From an uncultured Saprospirales bacterium (GTDB taxonomy: Bacteria > Bacteroidota > Bacteroidia > Chitinophagales > JADIYW01): a stretch of 15,109 bases of DNA. Below the pieces are notes generated by a model, which saw only the letters and a list, made by a program, of their open reading frames with translations, ran no database searches and had not been told where the DNA came from. Positions within the stretch are counted from its first letter, which is position 1. Every line of letters starts with the position of its first letter. This document shows positions 1 to 7,507 of the stretch, in pieces. Position numbers and translations under genes: made by a program. Location of the stretch: assembly GCA_938008535.1 (NCBI GenBank), contig CALLKF010000168.1, positions 1-15,109 of the forward strand. Direction: 5' to 3'.

Positions 1-42
1 TTTAAAGGTGAAAGCATTAATTGGAATGAATTATTTCAATAA
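1..42 (+). CDS. C-terminal tail of an upstream gene, possibly nosL (partial)
   Basis: The first 13 codons of the window are open and end in TAA at 40-42, giving the tail FKGESINWNELFQ. The stop lies 8 bases before the nosD start, so this gene is very likely in the same operon. In Bacteroidota nos clusters the gene before nosD is often nosL, an outer copper chaperone lipoprotein, and a short Trp-containing tail would suit it. The identity is inferred from context; 13 residues are too few to prove it. Confidence 0.45.
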   Translation, partial: FKGESINWNELFQ

Positions 43-50
43 CAAATTAT

Positions 51-1274
51 ATGTTACGTTTCTTATTTATTTTCTGTACTGCACCAATATTTGCTACTAC
101 TTATCATGTAAGCAAAACAAGTAATTATAATTCTATTCAACAAACAATTAATCTATCTAAGGATGGTGATACTATTTTGGTAGAAGCTGGTATCTATAAA
201 GAAAAAAATCTTGTTGTAAATAAAGAAATAATTTTAAAAGGCATCCAACATCCTACCTTAGATGGTGAAGGAAAATATGAGATTATTTCAGTGCGTGCAA
301 ATCATGTAACTATAGATGGATTTAAAGTTATAAATTCTGGTATCGGCACGTTAGATGATCCGGCTGGTATAAAAATTTATAATAAAAGAAATGTTTCTAT
401 CATCAACAATATTTTAGAAAGTACCTTCTTTGGAATCTATACTCAAAATGGAATTAATTGTATCATTAAAAATAATCAATTAGAATCTTTTGCTACAGAA
501 GAACAACAAATTGGAAATGGCATTCATTGCTGGAAATGCGACAGCATGCAGATTATTGGAAATAATATACAAGGACACCGCGATGGCATTTATTTTGAAT
601 TTGTAACCAACTCTATTATCTGGAGAAATATTTCAACAAAAAACATAAGATACGGCTTGCATTTTATGTTTTCAAATAATGATTCGTACATCACAAATGT
701 ATTCCGGAACAATGGTGCAGGCGTTGCAGTTATGTTTACACATGGTGTAAAAATGTTTAATAATCTTTTTGAAGAAAATTGGGGCGATGCTGCATACGGT
801 TTGTTGTTGAAAGAAATATCTGATAGCTATTTAGTAGGCAATCAATTTATAAGAAATACCAGCGGCATATTTATGGAAGGTGTAAGTCGTGTGCAGATGG
901 AACGCAATTTATTTCAAAACAATGGCTGGGCAATGAAGATACAGGCAAATTGCATGGATATTGCCGTTACAAAAAATAATTTCCTAAGTAATACTTTTGA
1001 TGTAGGAACCAATGGTTCCTTAGTGCTAAACACATTTAATTTTAATTATTGGGACAAATATGAAGGATATGATTTGGATAAAAACAAACTCGGTGATATA
1101 CCTTACAGACCAGTAAGTTTGTTTTCTATGATATTGGAAAAAATGCCGCCAGCAATGATGCTTTTCCGTAGTTTTATGGTAACCATTTTAGATAAAACAG
1201 AAAAAATAATTCCAAGTATTACACCTGAAAATTTAGTAGATAATTCACCATTAATGACAGCGCTTCCATTATGA
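51..1274 (+). CDS. nosD: NosD, periplasmic beta-helix protein of the nitrous-oxide reductase maturation complex
   Basis: NosD is the periplasmic part of the NosDFY complex, which works with NosL to load copper (and sulfide) into the CuZ site of N2O reductase NosZ. The 407-residue product starts with a short Sec signal peptide (residues 1-15, probable cleavage after PIFA). Residues about 35-330 are a ladder of short repeats rich in Asn, Gly and Ile (for example NNILEST, NNQLES, RNLFQNN), typical of a right-handed parallel beta-helix (NosD/CASH family). The C-terminal stretch (PYRPVSLFSMI, then RSFMVTILDKTEKIIP) is the usual NosD end that contacts the membrane partner. The ATG is 8 bases after the preceding stop and is followed at once by the signal peptide, which supports this start. 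Its stop overlaps the nosF start as ATGA, so the two are translationally coupled. Length and motifs are normal for the family. Confidence 0.95.
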   Translation: MLRFLFIFCTAPIFATTYHVSKTSNYNSIQQTINLSKDGDTILVEAGIYKEKNLVVNKEIILKGIQHPTLDGEGKYEIISVRANHVTIDGFKVINSGIGTLDDPAGIKIYNKRNVSIINNILESTFFGIYTQNGINCIIKNNQLESFATEEQQIGNGIHCWKCDSMQIIGNNIQGHRDGIYFEFVTNSIIWRNISTKNIRYGLHFMFSNNDSYITNVFRNNGAGVAVMFTHGVKMFNNLFEENWGDAAYGLLLKEISDSYLVGNQFIRNTSGIFMEGVSRVQMERNLFQNNGWAMKIQANCMDIAVTKNNFLSNTFDVGTNGSLVLNTFNFNYWDKYEGYDLDKNKLGDIPYRPVSLFSMILEKMPPAMMLFRSFMVTILDKTEKIIPSITPENLVDNSPLMTALPL

Positions 1275-1984
1275 TTACGATTTCAAACATCACAAAAAAA
1301 TTTGGCAAGTTAGTTGCACTTGATGATGTTTCTATCAATTGTAACAGCACAGAATGTATTGCTTTAATCGGACCAAATGGTAGTGGCAAAACTACATTAA
1401 TCAAAAGTATATTAGGCATGGTAGTTCCTGATGATGGAAGTATCTTATTCAACAATAAAAATATTGCACACGACTGGAAATACAGAAAACACATTGGCTA
1501 TATGCCGCAAATTGGAAAATATCCTGAGAATATGTCTATCGGTCAAATTTTTGATATGATGAAAAGCATTCGAAAAGATGATTCAATTTCTTTAGATGAA
1601 GAATTATTTACAGAATTTGGATTAGATAAATTATTAGACAAAAGAATGGGAACACTTTCTGGCGGAACTCGGCAAAAAGTAAGTGCTTGCCTTGCATTCC
1701 TATTCAATCCAGATATACTAATACTTGATGAACCAACTGCAGGTTTAGATCCTTTAGCATCAGAAATATTAAAAGAAAAAATCAGTAAAGAAAAAACGAA
1801 AGGAAAATTAATTTTAATAACTTCTCATATTCTTAGTGAGCTTGATGATTTGGTTACACATATCATTTTTATGCAAGATGGAAAATTAAAATTCCACAAA
1901 CCGTTTGAAGCTTTGCGAAGTGAAACTGGAGAACAAAAATTATCTAAGGCAATTGCCAACATCATGTTAAAGACAGCACATTGA
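1271..1984 (+). CDS. nosF: NosF, ABC-transporter ATPase of the NosDFY complex
   Basis: This is the cytoplasmic ATPase that drives NosDFY during maturation of N2O reductase. All nucleotide-binding motifs are intact in the 237 residues: Walker A GPNGSGKTT (34-42), Q-loop Gln80 (YMPQ), signature LSGGT (129-133), Walker B ILILDEP (149-155, with Asp153 and Glu154) and switch His186 (ITSH). A single ATPase domain with no membrane segments fits NosF, and its place between nosD and nosY fixes the assignment among many similar ABC ATPases. The start overlaps the nosD stop by 4 bases. The end overlaps a TTG start of nosY, also by 4 bases. Confidence 0.95.
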   Translation: MITISNITKKFGKLVALDDVSINCNSTECIALIGPNGSGKTTLIKSILGMVVPDDGSILFNNKNIAHDWKYRKHIGYMPQIGKYPENMSIGQIFDMMKSIRKDDSISLDEELFTEFGLDKLLDKRMGTLSGGTRQKVSACLAFLFNPDILILDEPTAGLDPLASEILKEKISKEKTKGKLILITSHILSELDDLVTHIIFMQDGKLKFHKPFEALRSETGEQKLSKAIANIMLKTAH

Positions 1985-2748
1985 AGAAAATAATAAAATT
2001 TGTAATTATTGATATTCTAAGAAACAAAATTGTTTTGGCGTATACTATATTTTTATTAATTACTTCTTTAAGTGTATTCAATCTGGAAGACAATACCGCT
2101 AAAGGATTATTGAGTTTACTAAATCTGATTTTATTTATCGTTCCATTAGTTTCCATTATTTTCTCTACCATTTATATTTACAACAGTTCTGAATTTATTG
2201 AATTACTGGTAAGTCAACCGCTGGAACGTAAAAATATTTGGCTGAGTTTATTCTTCGGTTTAGCAGGGTCTATGGTACTTGCTTTTTTTATTGGCGCAGG
2301 CATTCCGATATTAATTTACGAAGCATCTTCTACAGGTATCATGATGCTGATTATTGGTTGTATCATCACAATTATTTTTGTTGCAATTGCATTTCTTACC
2401 ACAGTAAATACACGTGATAAAGCTAAAGGAATCGGAACTGCGATTTTGTTATGGCTTTATTTTGCTTTATTATTTGATGGATTAGTTTTATTTATTCTGT
2501 TTCAGTTTTCAGATTATCCTTTAGAAAAAGTAGTTGTATTTATTAGCGCATTAAATCCGATAGACTTAGGAAGAATTTTAATTTTATTAAGGTTAGATGT
2601 TTCTGCATTGATGGGTTATACTGGAGCAGTATTTAAAGATTTTTTCGGCACCAGCTTAGGAATGGCAGTTGCATTCATCACTTTACTGCTTTGGTGTATT
2701 ATTCCTGTAGGATGGTCAGTGATAAAATTTAAGAAAAAAGATTTATAA
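1981..2748 (+). CDS. nosY: NosY, membrane permease of the NosDFY complex
   Basis: NosY is the inner-membrane subunit that links the NosF ATPase to periplasmic NosD. The 255 residues hold about six hydrophobic segments (roughly 18-36, 44-67, 88-110, 119-141, 152-176 and 225-248) and end in a basic tail (KFKKKDL). The motif ALNPIDLGRILILL near residue 190 and QPLERKNIW near 80 are typical of ABC-2/NosY permeases. The best start is TTG at 1981, inside the nosF stop (TTGA overlap). The next downstream Met lies well past the first membrane helix, so this non-ATG start is needed for a complete protein. The following globin gene begins 21 bases after the stop. Confidence 0.93.
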   Translation: MKKIIKFVIIDILRNKIVLAYTIFLLITSLSVFNLEDNTAKGLLSLLNLILFIVPLVSIIFSTIYIYNSSEFIELLVSQPLERKNIWLSLFFGLAGSMVLAFFIGAGIPILIYEASSTGIMMLIIGCIITIIFVAIAFLTTVNTRDKAKGIGTAILLWLYFALLFDGLVLFILFQFSDYPLEKVVVFISALNPIDLGRILILLRLDVSALMGYTGAVFKDFFGTSLGMAVAFITLLLWCIIPVGWSVIKFKKKDL

Positions 2749-2769
2749 ATTTTGACTTAATGAATATCT

Positions 2770-3147
2770 ATGAAGAAGGATATTAAAAACAGAGCAGACA
2801 TCGAATTGTTAGTAGAAAATTTCTACATCAAAGTTAAATCAGACAAATTGATTGGTCATTTTTTTACTGAAGTTGTTCAGATAAATTGGGAAAAACATTT
2901 ACCATTAATGACTAATTTCTTTGAGAACATTATCTTCTTTTCAGGAAACTACACGGGCAATCCAATGAACTTACATTTGCACTTAAATGAAAATAAAGCG
3001 ATTCAAAGAAAGCATTTCACTAGATGGCAAAAGCTATTCTTTATCACACTATATGAATTATATATTGGAGAAAAAACAACACTCATAAAGCAAAAGATTG
3101 AGAGCATAAGCAATATCATGCAAAAAAATATTTTTCAAAGAACTTAA
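2770..3147 (+). CDS. Group III truncated haemoglobin (2/2 globin)
   Basis: This is a small haem protein of the TrHb3 class, whose known members (such as Campylobacter Ctb) bind O2 and NO and are linked to nitrosative stress or oxygen handling. The 125 residues match by eye the class pattern: FYxKVxxDxLIGxxF, WxxHLPxMxxFxE, YxGNPM and HFxRWxxLF. From memory of the Ctb sequence I align TyrB10 with Tyr19, HisE7 with His43, proximal HisF8 with His69 (in GNPMNLHL) and TrpG8 with Trp86. All key haem-pocket positions are therefore kept. It begins 21 bases after nosY and ends 11 bases before ric, so it is probably in the nos transcript and may act on NO that leaks from denitrification. That role is inferred from context. 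Confidence 0.9.
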   Translation: MKKDIKNRADIELLVENFYIKVKSDKLIGHFFTEVVQINWEKHLPLMTNFFENIIFFSGNYTGNPMNLHLHLNENKAIQRKHFTRWQKLFFITLYELYIGEKTTLIKQKIESISNIMQKNIFQRT

Positions 3148-3158
3148 ACAAATAAAAA

Positions 3159-3881
3159 ATGAACACCAAAGAAATGATGATAGGAGAAATGGTAGCAAAT
3201 GATTTCCATACTGCTGCAGTATTTAAAAAATATAAAATTGATTTCTGTTGCAAAGGAAATCGAAGATTAGGTGAAGTTTGTGAAGAAAAAAAAATAGATG
3301 CTAATTTATTACTAAATGAATTAAATGCATTGTCAGAAGTGAAAGACAATAGTTCTATTAATTTTAAAACGTGGGATTTGGATTTACTTACTGACTACAT
3401 TGAAAAAAAACATCATCGATATGTAAATGAAACTATTCCTGTATTACTACAATATTTTGACAAATTATGTAAAGTACACGGAACACAACATCCTGAATTA
3501 TTTGAAATCAACAAAGAATTTAACGAATGTGCATCTGCGCTAGCTGCACACATGAAAAAAGAAGAATTGGTTTTATTTCCTTTTATCCGTAACTTAGTTA
3601 AGGCAACTATTACAAATCAACATTTAGATACGCCACATTTCGGAACTGTAGAAAATCCAATTCACATGATGATGCATGAACACGATACAGAAGGTGAACG
3701 TTTTCGTAAAATAGCGCAATTAAGCAATGATTATACACCACCTGCAGATGCTTGTGGTACTTATAAAGTTACATTTAGTTTAGTAAAAGAATTTGAAGAT
3801 GATTTACATACACATATTCATTTAGAAAATAATATTTTATTTCCTAGTGCAATAAAAATAGAAGCATCCTTAAAAATATAA
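3159..3881 (+). CDS. ric: Di-iron iron-sulfur cluster repair protein (Ric/YtfE/ScdA)
   Basis: Ric proteins help rebuild Fe-S clusters damaged by nitric oxide or oxidants and act in the cytoplasm. The 240 residues carry two domains. An N-terminal ScdA-type domain (about 4-55) has the GEMVAND, FKKYKIDFCCKG and LGEVC motifs with the Cys30-Cys31 pair. A hemerythrin-like four-helix domain (about 75-235) has likely di-iron ligands His86, His131, Glu135, His175, His219 and Glu223. The ligands were assigned by matching E. coli YtfE and S. aureus ScdA patterns (KVHG..HP, HMKKEE, EHD, HIHLENN). The ATG is 11 bases after the globin stop. A hairpin terminator follows the gene. Its place after nosDFY and a globin supports a role in NO defence. 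The length is close to that of YtfE and ScdA. Confidence 0.93.
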   Translation: MNTKEMMIGEMVANDFHTAAVFKKYKIDFCCKGNRRLGEVCEEKKIDANLLLNELNALSEVKDNSSINFKTWDLDLLTDYIEKKHHRYVNETIPVLLQYFDKLCKVHGTQHPELFEINKEFNECASALAAHMKKEELVLFPFIRNLVKATITNQHLDTPHFGTVENPIHMMMHEHDTEGERFRKIAQLSNDYTPPADACGTYKVTFSLVKEFEDDLHTHIHLENNILFPSAIKIEASLKI

Positions 3882-3909
3882 ATAATCTAACAACAAATAT
3901 TAAAATAAC

Positions 3910-3937
3910 GAAGAGGCAAATAATTTTTTGCCTCTTC
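3910..3937. terminator. Hairpin terminator between ric and the convergent fasciclin gene
   Basis: A perfect 11-bp stem (GAAGAGGCAAA, 3910-3920, with its complement at 3927-3937) has a 6-base loop. It lies 28 bases after ric and 25 bases before the stop of the convergent fasciclin gene. The stem is T-rich next to the loop, with a short ATTTT tail on the + side and TTATTTT on the - side, so it can serve both directions. It marks the end of the nos-globin-ric transcript. Confidence 0.8.
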
Positions 3938-3962
3938 ATTTTAAACCAAAAGTATTAAAAAA

Positions 3963-4535
3963 TTATTTTGCAGGTGCTGGTGGTAGTAAAACACCATCAA
4001 TTACATGAATAATACCGTTACTTGCTGGTACAGAAGCAACAATCGTAGCTGTACCGTTGAGCATTATTTTACCATCTTTTTTAGATATTGTTGCGTTGCC
4101 ACCATTTACCATACCCAATGTTTGTCCATCTTGAAGTGATTCTGCACTGATAGATCCAACATATACATGATATTGTAGAATATCAACCAAAGCATCTTTT
4201 TTATCTGGCTCTAATAAACCTTCAACGGTGCCTTTAGGTAATTTATCAAAAGCAGCATTTGTTGGCGCAAAAACCGTAAATGGACCAGCATTACTTAATG
4301 CATCTACTAATTCCGCAGCTTTTACTGCAGCCACTAATGTAGTATGATCTTTACTGCCTACTGCAACCTGTACGACATTAGGATTTGAAACATCATCTTG
4401 AACACCAGATTGTCCTGCACCAACTGATTCAGAAGTGGCTTCAGAACTATTTCCATTGGATTTATCATTTGACTTACACGATACCATCAATAATGTGAAA
4501 GAAGACATCAATAAAATAAATGTAATTTTTTTCAT
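3963..4535 (-). CDS. Fasciclin (FAS1) domain lipoprotein
   Basis: This is a predicted surface or periplasmic lipoprotein of 190 residues. The lipoprotein signal peptide ends in LMVSC with Cys20 as the lipidation site. A linker rich in Ser, Asn and Gly (21-50) follows, then one FAS1 domain (about 53-187). The domain has the H1 motif FAPTNAAFDKLP (89-100), the central YH pair (122-123) and the H2 motif IIHVIDGVLLPP (175-186). FAS1 domains act in adhesion or matrix binding; the exact ligand here cannot be read from sequence. The gene stands alone on this strand, convergent with ric and downstream of the tRNA pair, which has its own terminator. A 12-bp inverted repeat lies about 70 bases before the start. 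I found no consensus -7 box there. Confidence 0.9.
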   Translation of the reverse strand: MKKITFILLMSSFTLLMVSCKSNDKSNGNSSEATSESVGAGQSGVQDDVSNPNVVQVAVGSKDHTTLVAAVKAAELVDALSNAGPFTVFAPTNAAFDKLPKGTVEGLLEPDKKDALVDILQYHVYVGSISAESLQDGQTLGMVNGGNATISKKDGKIMLNGTATIVASVPASNGIIHVIDGVLLPPAPAK

Positions 4536-4605
4536 AAGTATTTCTTTTAATTTTTTTTATAAATACCATCAATATTAGGAATACTTCTTATAAATAATTA
4601 TGCGC

Positions 4606-4639
4606 AGAATCATACTTTTCTTTTTTTAAGTATGATTCT
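4606..4639. repeat. 12-bp perfect inverted repeat upstream of the fasciclin gene
   Basis: AGAATCATACTT (4606-4617) is repeated as its exact reverse complement at 4628-4639, with a 10-base loop that is almost all T on the + strand. It lies between the tRNA terminator and the fasciclin start, about 70 bases upstream of that start. No T-run follows either arm, so it does not look like an intrinsic terminator. It could be an operator for a dimeric regulator or an RNA hairpin in the 5' leader. Confidence 0.6.
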
Positions 4640-4682
4640 TATCAGAAAAATATTTTAGAAAAAAATTGAATTGTAATAAAAT

Positions 4683-4716
4683 AAAAAACGCCAGTTATTT
4701 CTAAGTGGCGTTTTTT
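4683..4716 (-). terminator. Intrinsic terminator of the tRNA-Ser/tRNA-Pro transcript
   Basis: An 11-bp stem (AAAAAACGCCA at 4683-4693 pairing with 4706-4716) has a 12-base loop and a run of six T at its 3' foot on the - strand. It begins 9 bases past the end of tRNA-Pro, as expected for the end of the tRNA operon. The symmetric A/T runs could also stop + strand transcription. Confidence 0.85.
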
Positions 4717-4725
4717 CTTGGTTAG

Positions 4726-4800
4726 TCGGGATGGCTGGATTCGAACCAACGACCTCCTGGTCCCAAACCAGGCATTCTAACCGGGCTGAACTACATCCCG
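4726..4800 (-). tRNA. tRNA-Pro (anticodon UGG)
   Basis: The - strand folds into a full cloverleaf of 75 bases. The acceptor stem CGGGATG/CATCCCG has discriminator A, and the D arm starts GTTCAGCCCGG. The anticodon stem CCTGG/CCAGG has loop TTTGGGA (anticodon TGG), and the T arm GTTGG-TTCGAAT-CCAGC follows. CCA is not encoded and must be added after transcription. It lies 5 bases after tRNA-Ser and is probably cut from the same precursor. Confidence 0.96.
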
Positions 4801-4805
4801 AATTG

Positions 4806-4892
4806 CGGTGAGAGAGGGATTCGAACCCTCGGTACAGTTACCCGTACGTCAGTTTAGCAAACTGGTGGTTTCAGCCACTCACCCATCTCACC
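4806..4892 (-). tRNA. tRNA-Ser (anticodon GCU)
   Basis: This is an 87-base class II tRNA. The acceptor stem GGTGAGA/TCTCACC has discriminator G, the anticodon loop is TTGCTAA (GCT), and the T arm is GAGGG-TTCGAAT-CCCTC. The long variable arm forms a 6-bp stem (GTACGG/CTGTAC) with a GTAA loop, as serine tRNAs require. The outermost anticodon-stem pair is a C-A mismatch (CCAGT/ACTGA), leaving four good pairs. CCA is not encoded. It is the first gene of the two-tRNA transcript. Confidence 0.96.
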
Positions 4893-4926
4893 TCCTTATT
4901 TTTCTATTAAAAGAACTTTGGGACGG

Positions 4927-4956
4927 CAAAGATAGGATTTTTAAAGAACTTTACAA
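4927..4956 (-). promoter_or_regulatory. Bacteroidota-type promoter of the tRNA operon
   Basis: On the - strand a -33 TTG (4956-4954) is followed after exactly 19 bases by the -7 box TATCTTTG (4934-4927), a full match to the Bacteroidota primary sigma consensus TTG-N19-TAnnTTTG. Transcription would begin near 4920, about 28 bases before the 5' end of tRNA-Ser. This gives the tRNA pair its own promoter, separate from dnaA upstream. Confidence 0.8.
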
Positions 4957-5060
4957 ATATAACTCAATTTTTATCCAGAAAAATCTCTTTAATAAATTGA
5001 TAATAATTTTGCAATAGAAAAGTTTAACTAAAGAAAGTATAATACGTTCCTTTTTTATTT

Positions 5061-6497
5061 TTATAACGACAACTCTATGCGTTTTTTTAATTCTTCAACT
5101 GAATCTCTGAATTCTTCATCAGTATCAATTAAATTTCTTACTGCTTGGCAAGAGTGAATAACCGTACTATGATCGCGACCACCAAATTGTTGACCAATAG
5201 ATTTTAAAGATGACTTCGTATATTCTTTTGCAAAAAACATAGACAATTGTCTTGCTTGTACAAATTGACGTTTACGTGTTGGTTCTTTTAATTTTTCAAT
5301 AGGCACTTCAAAGAAATCACACACCGTTTTCTGAATCATATCTAATGAAATTTCTTTCGTAGCATGTTTCACAAAATTAATCACTGTTTTCTTAGCTAAA
5401 TCTAAAGTGATGTCTTGTCTGTTTAAAGTTGCTTGTGCTAAAATGGAAGTTAAAACACCTTCTAATTCACGCACATTTGTTTTGATGTTTGTTGCAATAA
5501 AACGCGTAACATCTTCATGCATTTCAATTCCATCTGCATGTAATCTTTTTTGCAAAATAGTAATACGTGTTTCGTAATCTGGAATTTGCAAATCTGTAGT
5601 CAAGCCCCATTTAAAACGAGACAATAAACGTTCTTCCATATTATCCAAATCTTTCGGAGCTCTATCAGAAGTCAAAATTAATTGCTTACCGTTTTGATGC
5701 AAATGATTAAAGATGTGGAAAAATATATCTTGTGTTTTTGTTTTGTTCGCGAAGAATTGAATATCATCAATAATCAACACATCTATTTGTTGATAGAAAT
5801 GAATAAAATCATTGGTGCTATTATCTTTTAATGCATTTAGAAATTGGCTGGTAAATTTCTCAGAACTTACATACAGAACCGTTTTATTAGAACTATTTAC
5901 TTTTATAAAGTTACCGATTGCTTGCCCTAAATGTGTTTTACCTAAACCTACACCACCATATATTACTAATGGATTGAATGCAGTACCACCTGGTGATTTT
6001 GCAACAGCCATACCTGCGCTGCGAGCAAATTTATTGCAATCGCCTTCTATAAAAGAATCGAATGTATAATTTGGATTTAATTGTGAATCAACGTGAATTT
6101 TTTTCAGGCCAGGAATCACAAACGGATTTTTCACCATTGGACTTGAAAACACGGCTGGCATTGATACTTCGTTGCTACCATAAACACCCTCTCTATAATT
6201 CGGCACGTCAATTGTTTTAGGTGATGATTTGCTACCTGCAGATGAATCTACTAATATTCTATATTCTAGTTTGGCTGAATCGCCTAATTCTCTTTTAATT
6301 GTTTTGCGCAAAAGTGTTACATAATGTTCTTCCAACCATTCGTAAAAAAACTGACTCGGCACTTGAATCGTTAGAATGTTATCATCTAACTTTACAGGTT
6401 TGATTGGCTCGAACCAAGTCTTAAAACTTTGCACATTGATATTGTCTTTTATAATTTTTAGGCAGTTCTCCCACACAAGTTCATGCTTGCTTTTCAT
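5061..6497 (-). CDS. dnaA: Chromosomal replication initiator DnaA
   Basis: DnaA is the ATP-dependent protein that binds DnaA boxes, opens oriC and loads the helicase. The 478 residues show the standard four domains. Domain I (about 1-80, WENCLKIIKDNI..FKTWF) handles self-assembly and helicase contact, and a variable linker (about 85-140) follows. The AAA+ domain (about 143-365) has Walker A GGVGLGKTH (181-189), Walker B LIIDD (241-245) and the ERLLSRFKWG box (289-298). The DNA-binding domain (about 370-478) carries the signature GGRDHSTVIH (439-448). The ATG opens directly into domain I, so the start is secure. The gene lies 80 bases after the metallophosphatase gene and probably has its own promoter there, although no consensus -7 box is clear. 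No DnaA-box cluster flanks it. Confidence 0.98.
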   Translation of the reverse strand: MKSKHELVWENCLKIIKDNINVQSFKTWFEPIKPVKLDDNILTIQVPSQFFYEWLEEHYVTLLRKTIKRELGDSAKLEYRILVDSSAGSKSSPKTIDVPNYREGVYGSNEVSMPAVFSSPMVKNPFVIPGLKKIHVDSQLNPNYTFDSFIEGDCNKFARSAGMAVAKSPGGTAFNPLVIYGGVGLGKTHLGQAIGNFIKVNSSNKTVLYVSSEKFTSQFLNALKDNSTNDFIHFYQQIDVLIIDDIQFFANKTKTQDIFFHIFNHLHQNGKQLILTSDRAPKDLDNMEERLLSRFKWGLTTDLQIPDYETRITILQKRLHADGIEMHEDVTRFIATNIKTNVRELEGVLTSILAQATLNRQDITLDLAKKTVINFVKHATKEISLDMIQKTVCDFFEVPIEKLKEPTRKRQFVQARQLSMFFAKEYTKSSLKSIGQQFGGRDHSTVIHSCQAVRNLIDTDEEFRDSVEELKKRIELSL

Positions 6498-6577
6498 ACG
6501 CTCTTTATAGTTTTAAAAGTTTATTATTTATCAACAACCGGACAACTAAGATGAAACATTTTTCTTGATAAAAAAAA

Positions 6578-7507
6578 TTAATTTGCTATTGATTTTTTGG
6601 AAACAATTACAGTATGGTGTTTTGACATCTTTTTACGAAAACTTTTTTCAAAAACATAATCTAGCTTTCCTATTTGCAAACCAGCCCAACCTACTTGATT
6701 GATAAAAACTTCTTTTTCGTCTTTATTTTTTTCTTCGGTTGGCTTGTCTAAAAAAGTGTGCGTGTGACCACCAATAATTAAATCAATATTATTGGTGTTT
6801 CTTGCCAAAATAATATCTGACATTTTATTGTTGTCATAAGTATAACCTAAGTGCGATAAGCAAATAATGATATGACATTTTTTTTGAAATTTTAAAATAT
6901 CAACTTGCTCTTGTACACATTTAATTGGGTCAAAATATTTTGTATTGGTGTATAATTTATCAGGCACCAAACCATCGAGTTCAACACCACAACCGGTGAT
7001 GCCAATTTTGACTTTTCCTTTCTTTATAATAATGTGTTTATGTACTTTATTTTGCACAGGTGTATTAGTGAAATCATAGTTGCAATTTACGAATGGAAAA
7101 TTAGCGCGCGTAATTTGTTTTGCCAATGTTTCAATACCACCATCAAAGTCGTGATTGCCTATGGTTGCTGCATCGTAGCGCATTTGGTTCATCAAATCAA
7201 TTTCCAAATCACCATGAAAAAAATTAAAATACGGTGTGCCTTGAAAGATATCACCAGCATCTAATAACAAAATATTTTCATGGCTATCACGAATATTTTT
7301 CAGGATAGTTGCGCGTGCTGCAGCACCACCTAAACCTGGATATTTTTTATCGTCATCAGCAAATGGTTCGATGTGACTATGCACATCGTTTGTATGCAAT
7401 ATAGAAAGTGTCGTTTCGTTTTTATTTTTTGCAAAAACAGAATTTGTTGCAGCCAACATGGTGCTTCCTAATAAACCTGATTTTATAAAATTTCTTCTAT
7501 TCTGCAT
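6578..7507 (-). CDS. Tat-exported metallophosphatase, catalytic half of a split 5'-nucleotidase
   Basis: This resembles the N-terminal catalytic domain of the UshA/5'-nucleotidase family, which removes phosphate from nucleotides outside the cytoplasm using two metal ions. In the 309-residue form, metal-site motifs are HTNDVHSH (38-45), DAGD (83-86), GNHDFD (117-122), SHLGY (218-222) and GGHTHTF (246-252). The N terminus MQNRRNFIKSG plus a hydrophobic stretch ending VFA is a twin-arginine signal, so it is likely exported folded. I chose the ATG at 7507 because it puts the RR at residues 4-5; an in-frame ATG at 7525 would add MKIESP. The C-terminal substrate-binding domain is missing and is encoded by the gene just upstream, which this one overlaps. 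The two products probably act together, which is an inference. Confidence 0.88.
   Translation of the reverse strand: MQNRRNFIKSGLLGSTMLAATNSVFAKNKNETTLSILHTNDVHSHIEPFADDDKKYPGLGGAAARATILKNIRDSHENILLLDAGDIFQGTPYFNFFHGDLEIDLMNQMRYDAATIGNHDFDGGIETLAKQITRANFPFVNCNYDFTNTPVQNKVHKHIIIKKGKVKIGITGCGVELDGLVPDKLYTNTKYFDPIKCVQEQVDILKFQKKCHIIICLSHLGYTYDNNKMSDIILARNTNNIDLIIGGHTHTFLDKPTEEKNKDEKEVFINQVGWAGLQIGKLDYVFEKSFRKKMSKHHTVIVSKKSIAN

Noticed and set aside
4726..4892. The tRNA genes as an attachment site for an integrated element.
   Set aside because: No integrase, no repeated tRNA 3' end and no foreign-looking genes are visible. The neighbours are core genes.
4808..5017. A 69-codon open frame on the + strand.
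   Set aside because: It reads antisense through tRNA-Ser and then through the tRNA promoter; the peptide (MREGFEPSVQLPV...) is a common false call over tRNA genes.
4971..6536. DnaA-box-like sequences near dnaA (TTATCCAGA at 4971-4979 and TTATCAACA at 6528-6536) as a possible oriC.
   Set aside because: Each has one mismatch to TTATCCACA, they lie on opposite sides of dnaA about 1.5 kb apart, and there is no cluster. Single near-matches are expected by chance in AT-rich DNA.
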